Shown in pieces: positions 10,723 to 22,100 of a DNA stretch of 64,000 bases; position 1 is the first letter of the stretch, and each line of letters begins with the position of its first letter. A program made the position numbers and the translations under genes. The DNA lies in assembly GCF_963678635.1 (NCBI RefSeq), contig NC_087069.1, positions 46,642,276-46,706,275 on the forward strand, written 5' to 3'. A model generated the notes under the pieces. That model saw only the letters and a program-made list of their open reading frames with translations, ran no database searches and was not told the origin of the DNA. Origin of the DNA: Symsagittifera roscoffensis. Taxonomy: Eukaryota > Xenacoelomorpha > Acoela > Convolutidae.

Positions 10723-10770
10723 TATAAAACAACACTTAAAACGAACTCGGTCTCTACAAAAAGTTGTAGT

Positions 10771-11085
10771 CTTATAAACTACTTTGAATTGATTATAGTC
10801 GATGGTTCTAGAAGAATTTTATAGAGATTAATTATAAAACGTCAATTTAAACAATAATTAATCATGTGGATCTATGGTGGGGGATCTCAAAAATCCGTTG
10901 ATAGATGTCAATTACCCGTTTCCGATCAAACAGGTTTTTGAAATTGGAGTTCTACTGATATTCAACTGCTTATTATAAATCAGCTGCCTTGGATAATTTT
11001 CGAAATAAAAAAAGAGAAAAAATGGGGTTACTTGAACTACATACATCTGTCAAATATTGAAAATAAAATTGATTTGATAAAATTT
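10771..11085. other. No gene seen
   Basis: AT-rich spacer between the duplicated segment and the first Helentron-like copy. Confidence 0.4.
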
Positions 11086-11088
11086 TTG

Positions 11089-11620
11089 TTCCGACTTTCG
11101 ATGCAAAAGTAACGGAATATTTGTGCTCGTGGTGGGTTTTTTTTAGACAAATGTCGACTTTTTAACTAGCCATTTTTTTCGGAATTTAAAAAAAAATATT
11201 TCGAAAGGTTTTGTTGTCCTGAGCTCAAATTTGAAAAGATAATTCACCTGTGATCATTTTTCGTAAAGTTATGGGGGTTTAATAATTGCCATTTTGGCCA
11301 GTATGGGACAAATAACGCGCGATATATTTCGCGCTATTAACGCGTAAGCGGAGATATAATCCGTCTTAGAAATCGTTCCAAATTGGTTGAAAGAAGTTTA
11401 TTTGCCATAATTGAATTGTTACAAGAAGCGAAATCTATCCTTTTGTACTTTATATGGCGTGTGGGTGGATGGTTTTCATAAAAAATTACGAATTTTAGAG
11501 AAAAAAAATGTTCATTTAATTTAATTACATTTAATTTTTTTAAAGGTTATTACTGATTCATAAACATTAAAAGGCAGTCGGAACATTCAGGGCTTCGCCC
11601 TGATACGAGCAGTCTTGTTT
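11089..11620 (+). mobile_element. Helentron-like non-autonomous element, copy 1
   Basis: The copy begins GTTCCGACTTTCG, and the inverse AGTCGGAAC lies near, but not at, the other end. After it comes the hairpin TCAGGGCTTCGCCCTGA, then TACGAGCAGTCTTGTTTT. An inverted repeat that is terminal at one end and subterminal at the other, followed by a 3' hairpin, is the layout described for Helentron-derived elements. A CpG-rich palindromic block around TTAACGCGCGATATATTTCG lies in the middle. No replicase or helicase frame is present. Confidence 0.6.
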
Positions 11621-11709
11621 TATTTACATTCATTTGATTTTTATTTCATATTTTCGATTCCTGTTTTTTTAGTTCTGTTATACGTCAAGGAAACTTGAAC
11701 GATGTAATT

Positions 11710-12255
11710 GTTCTGACTTTCGATACGAAAGTAACGAAATATTTGTGCTCGGGCTGGGTTTTTTTTCTTCAGACAAATTTCGACTTTTTAACTAGCAATT
11801 TTTGACGGAATTTTTTATATCATTCAAAAAGTATTGTTGTCTTGAGCTTGAATTTGAAAAGATATTTCACCTGTGATCAGTTTTCCTAAAGTTATGAGGG
11901 TTTAAAGATTGCCATTTTGGCCATTTTGACCAATTTGGGACAATTAACGCGCGATATAATTCGCGCTATTAACGCGTAAGCAGAGATTTAATCCGTCTTA
12001 TAAATCGTTCCAAATTGGTTGAATGAAGCTTACTTGCCAGAATTGGTTTGTTACAAGGAACGAAATCTATCTTTTTTTTTACTTTATATGGCATGTGGGG
12101 GGATGAATTTCATAAAAAATTTCAAATTTTAGAAAAAAAATTTTTCATTTTATTCTATTTCATTTAGTTTTTTTATGTTATTACTGCTGCTCCATAAACC
12201 TTAAAAGGCAGTCGGAACATTCAGGGCTTCGCCCTGATACGAGCAGTCTTGTTTA
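11710..12255 (+). mobile_element. Helentron-like non-autonomous element, copy 2
   Basis: Head-to-tail neighbour of the copy at 11089, about 90 bp downstream. Its 5' end GTTCTGACTTTCGATACGAAAGT forms a small hairpin of its own. The 3' end again has AGTCGGAACATTCAGGGC and the GCCCTGA hairpin. The middle CpG-rich palindrome is retained. Confidence 0.6.
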
Positions 12256-12924
12256 AAACTTTATGTTTGGATTTTCTTCTTGAGTATTGATTTTAAAAAA
12301 TTGTTTGGCAGTAAAAAACTTAGAAAAAAGTTCGGTTGCTGAAATTTTATTCAGCAAAAATTAGCCTGTCGATGCCAAGCACTGCTCTGTAATGCAGCGG
12401 CGTGCCAAGAAATCGGTAAAACGGTGTAACTTTTCAAAAAGTACATGGTAAAATTAGCAATGATTCATTGCTGATTAAGCGAAAGTAAAAAAAAAACGTT
12501 GATTTTTCAGATGAATCAGACCTAATCGATCAACATTTAGGAGACAAAATCAGAGTCGATGGTTCCGAAATCAGAAGGAAAACCATGGGGGTCAATCAAC
12601 CCATTTTGTACGAAGGTTCGAAGGCAGGAAGCGCTTGTTCCTTCAAGCAAAACGTTACATGCTAAGAAAAAAATTGTGGTACAAGCCAAAAAGCATGTTT
12701 TGGTTTACAACTATTATGTCAAAAACATTATCAAAAAAGATTTAAGCAAACTAAAATTTAGTTAATCTAGTGTGTTTTAGGAGATGAAGGTGGAGTCGTT
12801 GACCTTTTCCTCTGAGGAATTTGACTCGAAACATTACGAGGCCAAAGTATACCTTTGTGAACAGTGCGTATATCATGGGAATAATTTGGCCTTAGAAAGA
12901 TGGTTCCTTTTGAGTACCATGATT

Positions 12925-13262
12925 TTCAATCTAGATAGCCTTTTCAAAATTTTAGTTAAAACCTTCCTTTTGTCAAAGTTGATTGTTTTTTTTTTGCGAA
13001 AATTTGGTCTGTTTAGTGTTTTGGGGTACCGCAGCCAAAATAAAAAAAAACAGGCCAAAAAAAGCGTTTTGGGAACTTCTTGGAAAATTATGACCAACAA
13101 ATCGCGTAATTTTAGAAAAAAAAAATGGTCCTTTAGCCAAAATTGGAGATCTTAAAATAGTACAAATGTGGGACCCTTTGTGTCGGTAGGGGATCGAATC
13201 CCTGAGGGGGGGGGGGGGGGGGGTGGGGCGTTCGCCCGCTTTCTCCTAATCTGCTAGTGCCC
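12925..13262 (+). mobile_element. Family-1 MITE, decayed
   Basis: Matches family 1 in order: the TTCAAAATTTTAG start region, a GGCCAAAAAAAGCG block, GGGACCCTTTGTGTCGG, GGGGATCGAATCCCTGAGG and a long G-tract near 13,205. The right terminus reads CTCCTAATCTGCTAGTGCC, a mutated version of the family end. No clear target duplication is left. Confidence 0.7.
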
Positions 13263-13654
13263 AGATACAAGTTTGGTCAAAAAGTAACGTCAATGTTCCG
13301 ATCAAATTCATATGAAAAAAAAAGTTTTTCTGTTCAATTTTTTTTTGAAATTGAAATCGTTGTTTGTAATTGTGTTTGTGCTGAGAAATTTATTTAAATG
13401 TTTATAAAATTAGCAAACAAAATGAATAACCAATAAAAAATGAAAAAATAATAATTTTCAATTTTTTTCTCATTATGATTAAAGTACTTTAGATAGGCTA
13501 GGTAGCGATAACTTAAGCTAAACATTTGTCTATGAAAAGCTTTTGTTGTAAATGAAATAATTTTCGTTTTGATAAGCTGAAGTTTTATTAGCTCAAAGTT
13601 TTCAGATAACGAACGTTACAAGGTTGCTATTCTCGCTCGAAACTAGACTGAATC

Positions 13655-13870
13655 TCAAAAATCGGTTTTTCTCGACACTGGGAAATTTTTTTGAAATTTT
13701 AAAAAAGTCGTCCGAGTTACGAGTGAAAGAGTTTCAATATGATATATCGCTGGACTATTCCGATGACTATTTGTGGTACCTGATTTTAGGTGGAGAACTA
13801 TAAAAAGAAAGAAAAGAAACTTAAACTCACCGGAATCCAAAGTTCTTCCTCGTTTTCAATGGCCGAAACA
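13655..13870 (-). other. Diverged copy of the 6.7 kb coding-like stretch
   Basis: About 90 bp align with 6700-6800 (shared CGGGTACCACGAA-like and ATATATCA blocks), but with stops in the frame that is open at 6.7 kb. On the minus strand VSAIENEEELWIP is followed by GTGAGT, a good donor match. It is either a decayed exon or shared non-coding repeat sequence. Confidence 0.25.
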
Positions 13871-13929
13871 AAAAATAAAAAAACATAACAAATTAGTGTC
13901 TGACCTTTGCTGCGGGTCGTTTTCTGTAG

Positions 13930-14193
13930 CTTTCTTTCACATCTTTGGACTTGGAAGATCCACAGAACATAACTCATAACCAAGTAATTAATACTAACAA
14001 TTCGTCATACTTTGAGATTGTTCTGCCTGTCTGCAGTCATGAACTAGTTAGTAGTTTTTTCTCAAATCACAGCTCTTTAGTATCAAAATCAGGAAAGAAA
14101 ATTTTGCAAAAGACGATACATTCACTTAAGAAAAGTAATTCTTATATGGCTGAAGTTCCTGCAAATCATACGTCAGATTCAATCTTTCCATAA
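13930..14193 (+). CDS. Possible 3'-terminal exon of an unknown plus-strand gene
   Basis: The plus strand has a GGTCGTTTTCTGTAG acceptor-like site followed by an open stretch of about 88 codons ending in TAA, with an AATAAA signal 22 bases further on (near 14,213). The peptide is rich in Ser, Asn and Lys, with two N-glycosylation-type sites (NNSS, NHTS) and no domain I recognise. No upstream exon was found. It may be a chance frame. Confidence 0.2.
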   Translation, partial: LSFTSLDLEDPQNITHNQVINTNNSSYFEIVLPVCSHELVSSFFSNHSSLVSKSGKKILQKTIHSLKKSNSYMAEVPANHTSDSIFP

Positions 14194-14229
14194 AATATTC
14201 GTTTTTTGTTCAATAAATACTTTGAAATC

Positions 14230-15360
14230 AAATTTTGTTCAAATGAATAATCATAGCTGAAGCTTCAAAGTTACCTCAGAAAACGAAACAGCAAATCTTT
14301 CGATAATCGCCACTTGATTTACAAATAATCAAAATACATCTCTGAGTCTGATTTCTACAAAAATTTTGATGTCGTTTGAAGTCTTTGGTTCGAACCATTG
14401 GGCCATATTTCTACTCCAAATCAAGAAATACATTTAAGTTCGATAGTAGTGGTCTTTATCACGCTTGATAAACAAGAACTACACATAACTTCAATCAAAT
14501 ATCAAACAAAAAACGGTTTAGTACTACTAACTGACTGTGTCTCTAAAATTGGCCAAAAATGGTAAATTACTTATGCTCGTAGCTGATTATAAATTATAAT
14601 TTATAAGCTGCTTGGAGATTACGAAATTTAATCAAGTTTTTATCGTGCAATTTAGAATCCGTAATATCAAATTTAGTTTGAGGAGCATTTATAACTGAAG
14701 TTAAAGGGCAAACTAAATATAGTTTGACTATTTTGACCCAACTCTGAAATAAAACATTCAAGATACGAAGTTAAACGATAGTTTGACTGGCAAAAGATGA
14801 ACTATTATTTATTAGAATTGAGAATCAATATTTGAATGCGATCAAGATAAGAATACATGTGGTTTGAACGAAAGAGTCAAATTCGCGATTCTGTCGCAAA
14901 CAAACGATGTCTAGAGATACAAAAAATGATCCTACGACATGGCGTTTTTAGTCTTCAAAATCTCTGCAGATTCGATAATTCAATTGACCCAAAGCGCACA
15001 CTTCGCACCAAAAATCGTTTTTTTTTTAAATTACTCACGCAACATTTAGATATCATGCATCATTTTTAAACGCAAGAAAACCTTAAACTTGTATTATTTA
15101 GGTCTAAAATGCAAAAAACTGATTTTTTTTGAGCGTTTTGAAAGTAAACACCCCTTGTGGCAAATTTCTCAATATTCTGAGCTTAAGGTCACCGCAAATT
15201 TAAAATGAAACGTGAAAAGTAAAACTTTCAAACTAACGTTAGGCTAACGGCAATGAATCACGTACAACAACTCGGTCACCACATCATGACTGATGTGACC
15301 TTAAGAGATGGATAATCTTGTAAACCTAAAAGCAACTGCCTGAAAATGTGTAGCCAAAGA
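14230..15360. other. No gene seen
   Basis: AT-rich sequence before the LINE cluster. The short frame at 14857-15069 has no recognisable motif. Confidence 0.45.
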
Positions 15361-15394
15361 TACCGCGGCCAGAGGGTACACACTAATATTCTAC

Positions 15395-15555
15395 CGAACA
15401 TCACTAAGACTTCCAGTGTTCTAGACATGACAAACCGTGTTCCTCAAGGTTCTTTACTGGGACCACTCCTTATTTGCATCCTTCAAAAAAAAAACTGCCG
15501 GATGTACTAAAATTTTAGCGAGCTTTGATATTCGCTGGTGATTTATAGATTCTCT
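15395..15555 (+). pseudogene. Small LINE reverse transcriptase fragment
   Basis: The plus strand encodes VPQGSLLGPLL, the conserved block just before the catalytic box. After a break comes FAGDL, a degraded F-A-D-D-L. This is a separate piece from the larger LINE that follows, whose own equivalent block is near 18,540. Confidence 0.6.
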
Positions 15556-15704
15556 CTCCGAAGACCAGTCGGCTTCAAAACAAGGCAGACCTCCACTCCA
15601 TTGATGCCTTGGTCAGTGATAACAGTGGCCTTCAATGAGAAACAGTCGGTTCTAAACTGCTCTTTTTTGCTGGCCATGAATTTAAAACATCGCACACTTA
15701 TTCA

Positions 15705-16606
15705 ATGGCGAATCTCAATACTTTATTCGATGACATAAAAGATACAGAAAACATTGATCCTCTATTGAAAGACCTATTACTAATTGAGAATGTAGATACT
15801 AAGGATGATATCATTGTTGGTTTGCAAAATTGGGTGGATTTTCTAGAGAAAAAAGTTAGCGAAATGGAAAGATATAGTTCAAAAGCTTAGATTGTGTTAT
15901 TCTGCAAAATTTACCTTAACGTTCCGGAATTTTTACCCAAGATGACCTGGCCTTTTAAAAAGATGTTATGAGCGTGGAGGTGAACAGCTACGTCCTGAAG
16001 GCATGCCATTTCCTCGGCCTTGTGAGTCAAAACCAAAAATGTGTGGTTATAGTGAAATTTGTCTACTTTGATATAAAAAACAGAATTTATGGCAGAAAAA
16101 TGTTATTGAAAGAATTTTTGCACCCTGTAAATAGGCAACCAGTGTATATAACAGAGAGACTTACTCAGCGCGATTCAGAGCTTTTTGATTATTCTCGGGG
16201 TTTAAGAATGTACACAGTTACATTTAATTGTGCTCCTCAAATTTTCGTTTCGAAAGCAAATGGTGGATTTCAAAGGCACAACTTAGTTGATATGAAGGAT
16301 GCTGATCAAATTTTCAAAAATAAGAATCCAATGATAACAAGACAGGCAATTAATGTTAGAAATCAAAATCCTCGAGGGGTACAAAATAATCAAAACAACT
16401 TTTCTCGCCCCCCTATTGTTGCAGTGAGGAAACGTGATAGAGAAATAACCCCGAATAATGTGGAAAGAAGTCAATTGGTTGATGAATTGTACAGTAGGCT
16501 ACCGGATCCCGTCAAATTGGTGCAATTTCTGGAATCACTTCAAAGAGATTCTCCACAGTCCAAATTCGTCAACAACGGAAATACTAAAGAAAATGTTTTT
16601 GATTAG
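15705..16606 (+). pseudogene. LINE ORF1 protein (RNA-binding)
   Basis: The first part (15705-15890) ends in a coiled-coil-like stretch, VDFLEKKVSEMERYSSK. After a frame change and a stop, the frame 15968-16606 carries VIVKFVYFDIKNRIYGRK, then VYITERLTQRDSELFDYSR, then IFVSKANGG. This order (coiled coil, RRM-like domain, C-terminal domain) is that of LINE ORF1 RNA chaperones, which coat the element's RNA before integration. The tail is rich in Asn and Arg and has no zinc knuckle. One frameshift near 15,886 and at least one stop near 15,945 separate the parts. Confidence 0.7.
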
Positions 16607-16766
16607 TGGCAAAAGCATTTCAACTCTTTTTACAGTTTTTTGCTGTAAATCTCTTTTGTTTTATTTCAGAAAAAAACTTTTGGGAGATATGACTGACCTG
16701 ACAACAACGCAAACAGCATTTTTCCTAAATTTTCAACCCATAAGAGCCCATCATGACCAATAATCA

Positions 16767-17430
16767 TTGTTAATTGAATCCTTTGATAGCAAGCTTGCAT
16801 CAATCGGGCTGACTGAAACAAGGCTCTCGGATAATGATCCTATCAGCATTCAGAACTTAGAAGGTTATGCCAATTTTGTTTGTGCAAACCGCGTAATCGC
16901 TAGATGTGGGGGCGTTGCAGCTTTCATTAAAACTGGCTTTAACTATAGTTATTTTAGATTACCAGTCAGTTTGGATCACATCGTTATCAAAATGTGTTTT
17001 GTCGATCACCCTCCACTAAATGTTTGCATAATATATATCGTCCACCAAATTTCAAACTAGACCTTTTTTTAGAAGCTATTTGAAGATTTATTGCATGAAC
17101 GGAAAGCATTAAACGGTGAAATTGGGCGATTTAAATATCGATATTATAGGTAGCCAGCGCAACTTTATTGACTATAAAAATCTTCTGCTTTCTTTTGATT
17201 TAGAAATTCAAAAATTCGAGCCATTTAGAGTAACTCATATATAAAATACATGCATTGGCCATATAATTGCGGCGGAGGAAACACAGGTAACAACAATAAA
17301 TTGTACTATTAGTGACCATTATGGACTTATGTGTAATCTAAAAATTATTTCAAAAAGCGAAATGTATTTTTATCAATCGGATTTCAACTATGATTTTGTA
17401 CTGAATGATGATTATTGTTTAAAAAATTTT
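16767..17430 (+). pseudogene. LINE APE-type endonuclease domain
   Basis: The frame begins with LASIGLTETRL, the block holding the catalytic Glu of exonuclease-endonuclease-phosphatase folds. CGGVAAFIK and GDLNIDII (near 17,130) follow. The domain closes with TISDHYGLMC, the Ser-Asp-His motif. In LINEs this domain nicks the target DNA to prime reverse transcription. Stop codons after 17,060 and at about 17,240 break the frame. Its place between ORF1 and RT rules out a host repair nuclease. Confidence 0.75.
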
Positions 17431-17474
17431 TGTGTTCGCTAAATAATTGGTTGAACAAAACTGATGATGGTGAT

Positions 17475-18720
17475 CCTAACCTTTACATCATTGAAAAGAC
17501 CCAACTCTTGATTGATGAATTTTCAAAGTATTGCCCAAAAAATCCGAAAAAAGAATAAAACAATCACCCATGGTTTAATCTGAAAATAAGGAGAATGATG
17601 AACAACCAAAATGTATTATTCAAAAATTGGCTTCAGTCACCATCCAATGAAAAAAAAATTAATTTCACCTCATGTAGGAACAATGTTATTAAGGCTATAA
17701 GGGAGAGTAAACGCCGGTACTATGATAACATGATATTGAGGAAGAAGACCTCGTCCGGAATTTTTGACACCTTTAACAATTTCTGTTGTAAAAAAATATG
17801 AATACTGCTTCGTTCGATGTTAATGCTTTCAATGAACACGTTGCTACTATTGGAAAAAAACTAACAGAAAACTTCAAACAAAACGTGTATAGATCAAAAT
17901 TTCCAGTTAAAAAAAACACGTTCGTTATATATGATACCAAACGATATGAGATACTAGAGGAAATTGAAAACGTGAACAATAAAATTCTACTGGTCATGAT
18001 GGGATGTGTAGTAAAATGGTTAAATTTCTGCTCCGGTGCTGGCTGACCATTTAGCGCATTTTTTCAATCTCAGCTTCAAAAAAGAGTGTTTTCCTAATTT
18101 TCTCAAAATTGCAAGAATTTTACCATTGCATAAAAATGGCGACAACATTGAATCCGATAACTACCGTCCAATTAGTTTGTTATCATGTATAAGTAAACTT
18201 TTTGAAAAACTAATTTTTAAACGCATATCCAATTTTGCCGCTAAAAACAGCTTGATTGATAAGCATCAATTTGGTTTTCGATGTAATCATTCCTGTACTC
18301 ATGTCATTTTGTCCATTACTGACTTTTTTTGCAAATCAATTGATAATAAAATTTTGGTTACTCCTATTTTATTGATTTGAAAAAGCATTTGATACAGTTG
18401 ATCGGAAAATTTAGCATGAAAAATTTTATCAATATGGGTTCAGAGGAAAAATTCACAAGTTAATGACAAACTATCTTACAGGGAGAAATCAATGTTTATT
18501 CGAAACAATCGGGCTCGAAATTACGAGAATGTACAAAAGGTGTTCCTGAAGGTTCAGTTTTGGGGCTTTTTCTGTTTTTTTTTCATACATATATGATATG
18601 CCTTTGGCCAGCAACGTTCAAGTAACATTATTTGCAGATGATACAACGGTAGTTGTTGTTCAAAAAATAGCATCCAAAACTAAATTTCAGACAGAATTAA
18701 ATAAATATTTAAATATCGAT
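17475..18720 (+). pseudogene. LINE reverse transcriptase, first unit
   Basis: After a linker (VTIGKKLTENFKQN region) the RT blocks appear in order: ARILPLHKNGDNIESDNYRP, ISLLSCISKLFEKLIFKRIS, KHQFGFR, a KKAFDTVD block in another frame, YLTGRNQ, and LFADDTTVVV with the catalytic Asp pair intact (18,630). Several frameshifts separate the pieces. Immediately after KFQTELNKYL the sequence switches to a copy of the endonuclease region instead of continuing to the RT thumb. Confidence 0.8.
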
Positions 18721-20230
18721 ATTATAGGTAGCCAGCGCAACTTTATTGCCTATAAAAATCTTCTGCTTTCTTTTGATTTAGAAATTCAAAAGTTCGAGCC
18801 AACTAGAGTAACTCATATATTAAATACATGCATTGGCTATATAATTGCGGCGGAGAAAACTCAGGTAAAAACAATAAATTGTACTATTAGTGACCATTAT
18901 GGACTTATGTGTAATCTAAAAATTATTTCAAAAAGTGAAATGTATTCTTATCAATCGGATTTTAACTATGATTTTGTACTGAGTGATGATCATTGCTTAA
19001 AAAAATTTAGTTTTCGCTAAATAATTGGTTGAACAAAATTGATGATGGTGATCCTAACCTTTACATCATTGAAAAGACTCAACTCTTGATTGATGAATTT
19101 TCAACGTATTGCCCGAAAAATCCGAAAAAAGAAATAAAACAATCACCCATGGTTTAATCTGAAAATTAAGAGAATGATGAACAACCAAAATGTATTATAC
19201 AAAAAGTGGCTTCAGTCACCATCCAATGAAAACAGAATTATTTTTACCTCATGTAGGAACAATGTTACTAAGGCTATAAGGGAGAGTAATTGCCGGTACT
19301 ATGATAACATTCGTCCGGAATTTTTGATATTTTTAACCATTTCAGTGGTAGAAAAATATGAGTACTGCTTCGTTCGATGTTAATGCTTTCAATGAACACG
19401 TTGCTACTATTGAAAAAAAACTAAGAGAAAACTTCAAACAAAACGTGTATAGATCAAAATTTCCAGTTAATAAAAAGACGTTCGTTATAAATGAAACAAT
19501 CGGGCTCGAATCTGTGAGAATTGTGTGCGAGAATGTACAAAAGTTGTTAATGAAGGGCCGTTTCTGTTCTTTTCATACATAAATGATATGCCTTCGGCCG
19601 GCAACGTTCAACTAACATTATTTGCAGATGATACAACGGTAGTTGATGCTCAAAAATTAGCATCCAAAACTAAATTTCAAACGAATTAAATAAAAGTTGT
19701 AATTGGTGCAAAAATAACAAACTGCTCATAAATCAAAAGAAGTGCAAAATAATGAAGTTTGGACGGGATAACTTAAAGGAAAAATTTTCTTTTGGGAATA
19801 ATATACTCGGCGAGGTTTCCGATTTACGTATTTAGTTATTCAAATGGACAACAGACTCAAATTTGAGAGTCATATTAATAATGTTTCTGGTAAATTATTT
19901 AAATTTAACGGCTTACTATTCAAGGGTAGAAACTATTTCTCGAAAGAAGTGCTGGTTACATTTTGAAAGATTGAGCGTATTAGAAAAAATATTTGGGATG
20001 CAAAAAGGTAACTTTAAAACTATTTGTTTCAAGAAAAAATTTGATCATGCCTCATATATTCTACATTCGTTTGAAATTGAAATCGTTTTTGACTTATATT
20101 TCAGACAAATATGCAAAAAAAACTTTCACTCAACTTCGTGATAAAACTCCCCTTAAAACTATTAATTCGGAACCTCTAAATAAACATCGGGTTACTTGGG
20201 CCTCTGTGGCAATAATTTTACCAAGAAACT
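18707..20230 (+). pseudogene. Second partial LINE unit with internal deletion
   Basis: From 18,715 the sequence repeats the endonuclease C-terminal part (SDHYGLMCN near 18,900) and the linker (MMNNQNVLYKKWLQSP, STASFDVNAFNEHVAT). At about 19,490 it jumps from VINET to IGLESVRI, skipping most of the RT palm present in the first unit. It then continues through LFADDTTVVDAQ (19,625), a NKLLINQKKCKIMKFG-like thumb and a C-terminal region. The element is inactive. Confidence 0.7.
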
Positions 20231-20460
20231 AGGTAACAAATAATTCTTCTAAGATAAGGGAGATCTTGTAGATTTAATTTTTTTTGAATCATCAAGTCGG
20301 ATATTATCTTGCAACTTCTGTCATAGGTTTTTTCAGGGTCATTCCTCGATAAGCTGCATAGCTTTTTGCATGATCCTTGGTGGGTTTGATTTGTACATGC
20401 GGTTACCTGTCTATATACCTGTCTGTATAATTTTACTCTCCTAAATAAAGAATCTCAATA

Positions 20461-21480
20461 GCAAAACGAGTCTAGCAATGGATAATTGTTTCAAAATTAT
20501 CTTTAAAGGAAGTGAGACTCATTGAATTTGGAATGCAGACCCCTCAAGTTAACTGAGGTCAGCAAGGAAGCATTAGCCTAAGCTGGTATACCCACGCTAA
20601 AAACTAAAATGAAGAAAGCAAAAGCGTTTCCTATCTCCTGAAAACTAATGTCACGTACAATTAAAAAACAACATTCAAATGATCTGATCAAACCCTTGCT
20701 CTTACCAGTTCTAAAATATGGTTTGTTTTGTGTTAGTATTTTGCGGTCTGATATGTCGATAGGTCTGATATATCTGATACGCTCAATCTTTTGCCAATAC
20801 AAATGTTTCTTCAATTGAATGGCATTCTGCTAGCGGTCAAAATCGACACTTACATCGGTTCTGGTCAAATTTTGCCCTCAAAAATGAGTGTTTTGCAAGA
20901 CCAAATGTTTTCAAATTGTACAGCAGTGAACAGAGTGAACAAGGAAATAATTCATCTTTAAAGCTTGTAGAAAAAACAAACAACGAAACTGAATATTTGT
21001 GATAGTTTTGATATTTTCACTACATAAATATAAAGTTTTATGACAATGCGAAAATAGTAATACAATTTTTTTTTCAGAAGACAACAGATGTAGCTGGCTA
21101 ATGTTTTTGATTGCAATGGATTCAAAAGCACGAAGAAAAAGTTAGATTGACCTCATCTGGGGAATTTTTTCCAGTAAGAACTTCGGGTTGCAACAACACA
21201 AACAACAGCTCTCCTTACGAAAAAATCTGCCTTACAACTTCTCATAAAAAGATCTAGCACAAACACTATTTTTGTAACAGACAACAGAATAAAAGACTTG
21301 CCTTACCCTTTTCCTTAACGCCAGGACTTGTTAAAACAAAACGAGATTTCAATCAGTTTCTGTTTTTTTTTACAATTACCATCAAGTTTCGATTTTTTTG
21401 GGCAGTTTTTCTCGAGAAAGTTAACTTCTTTTTCTCGAGAGAGTTTACTTCTTGTTTTTGTAAAATAAACTGATTGTTTT
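20461..21480. other. No gene seen
   Basis: AT-rich sequence after the LINE 3' end. It contains short frames only. Confidence 0.4.
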
Positions 21481-22100
21481 TAACCGCAATGCCTGATAAG
21501 TTCGCTAGGCATTTCTACTCTTGCCGCTTCCTGCGTCGATCCATCTTGGCACTGGTTGAATTGTTAGCCGCTAAAACAAACCCAATACTCTTAGATTTTG
21601 CCTCCTCTTAATTTATGATTAAAAGCTCTGTGTTTCGGATTCAACTTTTGATGGTGTGTTGTGTATTACGCTGCCTAATGTTTGCAGGATCCACTATCTC
21701 CGATACTGTTTCACTAGCCATTTTATACAGAAGTTTCAGGCTTTGTTCAATTTATGACTCTAGAATTATTTGTACATTGCTTTGATTGCCGCAATTCGTC
21801 CAAATATTAGGGAAAATTATCTAAAACTTTATCTGTTCTCAAAGACTTGTCCTTAAAAAATTTACCAACAGAAAGTTGGCAAATCTCATTGAAGACTTTT
21901 GTTGATTCAATGTTGCGTTCCCTTTTTTCACCGGATTCCTGACGGTTTCTGCATAAATTGGCGTGGTTTTTATGGCTGGACTCCTCGATGTTTCATCATA
22001 CTGTTTCATGTTGAAATTTTCGACGAGTCGGATTACGCAGCTTTTGGCTAAAATGGGTTTTAGATTTCGAACTGTGTGGTTAATTCTGAGTGACAATTCT
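21480..22100 (-). other. Unidentified minus-strand coding-like stretch
   Basis: The minus strand has an 85-codon frame (21839-22096) and, further on, KMDRRRKRQE and LAANNSTSAK in neighbouring frames. The composition (Lys, Asn, Ser rich) would suit an old retroelement ORF1, but no diagnostic motif is visible. Confidence 0.2.

Larger units (their letters stand above)
7290..10770. repeat. Long duplicated segment, copy B
   Basis: Second copy of the segment at 1-3490. It lacks the family-1 MITE (empty site near 7957) and the 1530-2770 block: its GAAGTAGGAGTT joins directly to the CCGAAGG right-end piece at 8400. It gained the hAT element at 8769-10537. In-frame stops differ between the copies, which indicates independent decay. 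Confidence 0.85.
15360..20460 (+). mobile_element. Rearranged non-LTR retrotransposon (LINE) cluster
   Basis: In order on the plus strand: an RT scrap, ORF1 (15705-16606), an endonuclease (16767-17430), a linker and RT (17475-18720), then a second partial unit (18707-20230), and a 3' region ending near AATAAAG at 20,443. The second unit begins inside the endonuclease and repeats the 17,136 region (NIDIIGSQRNFI), so the array is chimeric. ORF1 plus an APE-type endonuclease plus RT is the L1/Jockey/CR1 layout. Confidence 0.8.

Noticed and set aside
15360-15400. Start of the main LINE at the RT scrap
   Set aside because: The scrap holds late RT blocks upstream of ORF1, so it belongs to a separate, earlier fragment.
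16767-17430. Host AP endonuclease gene
   Set aside because: It lies between LINE ORF1 and RT, is broken by stops and its region is duplicated with the LINE.
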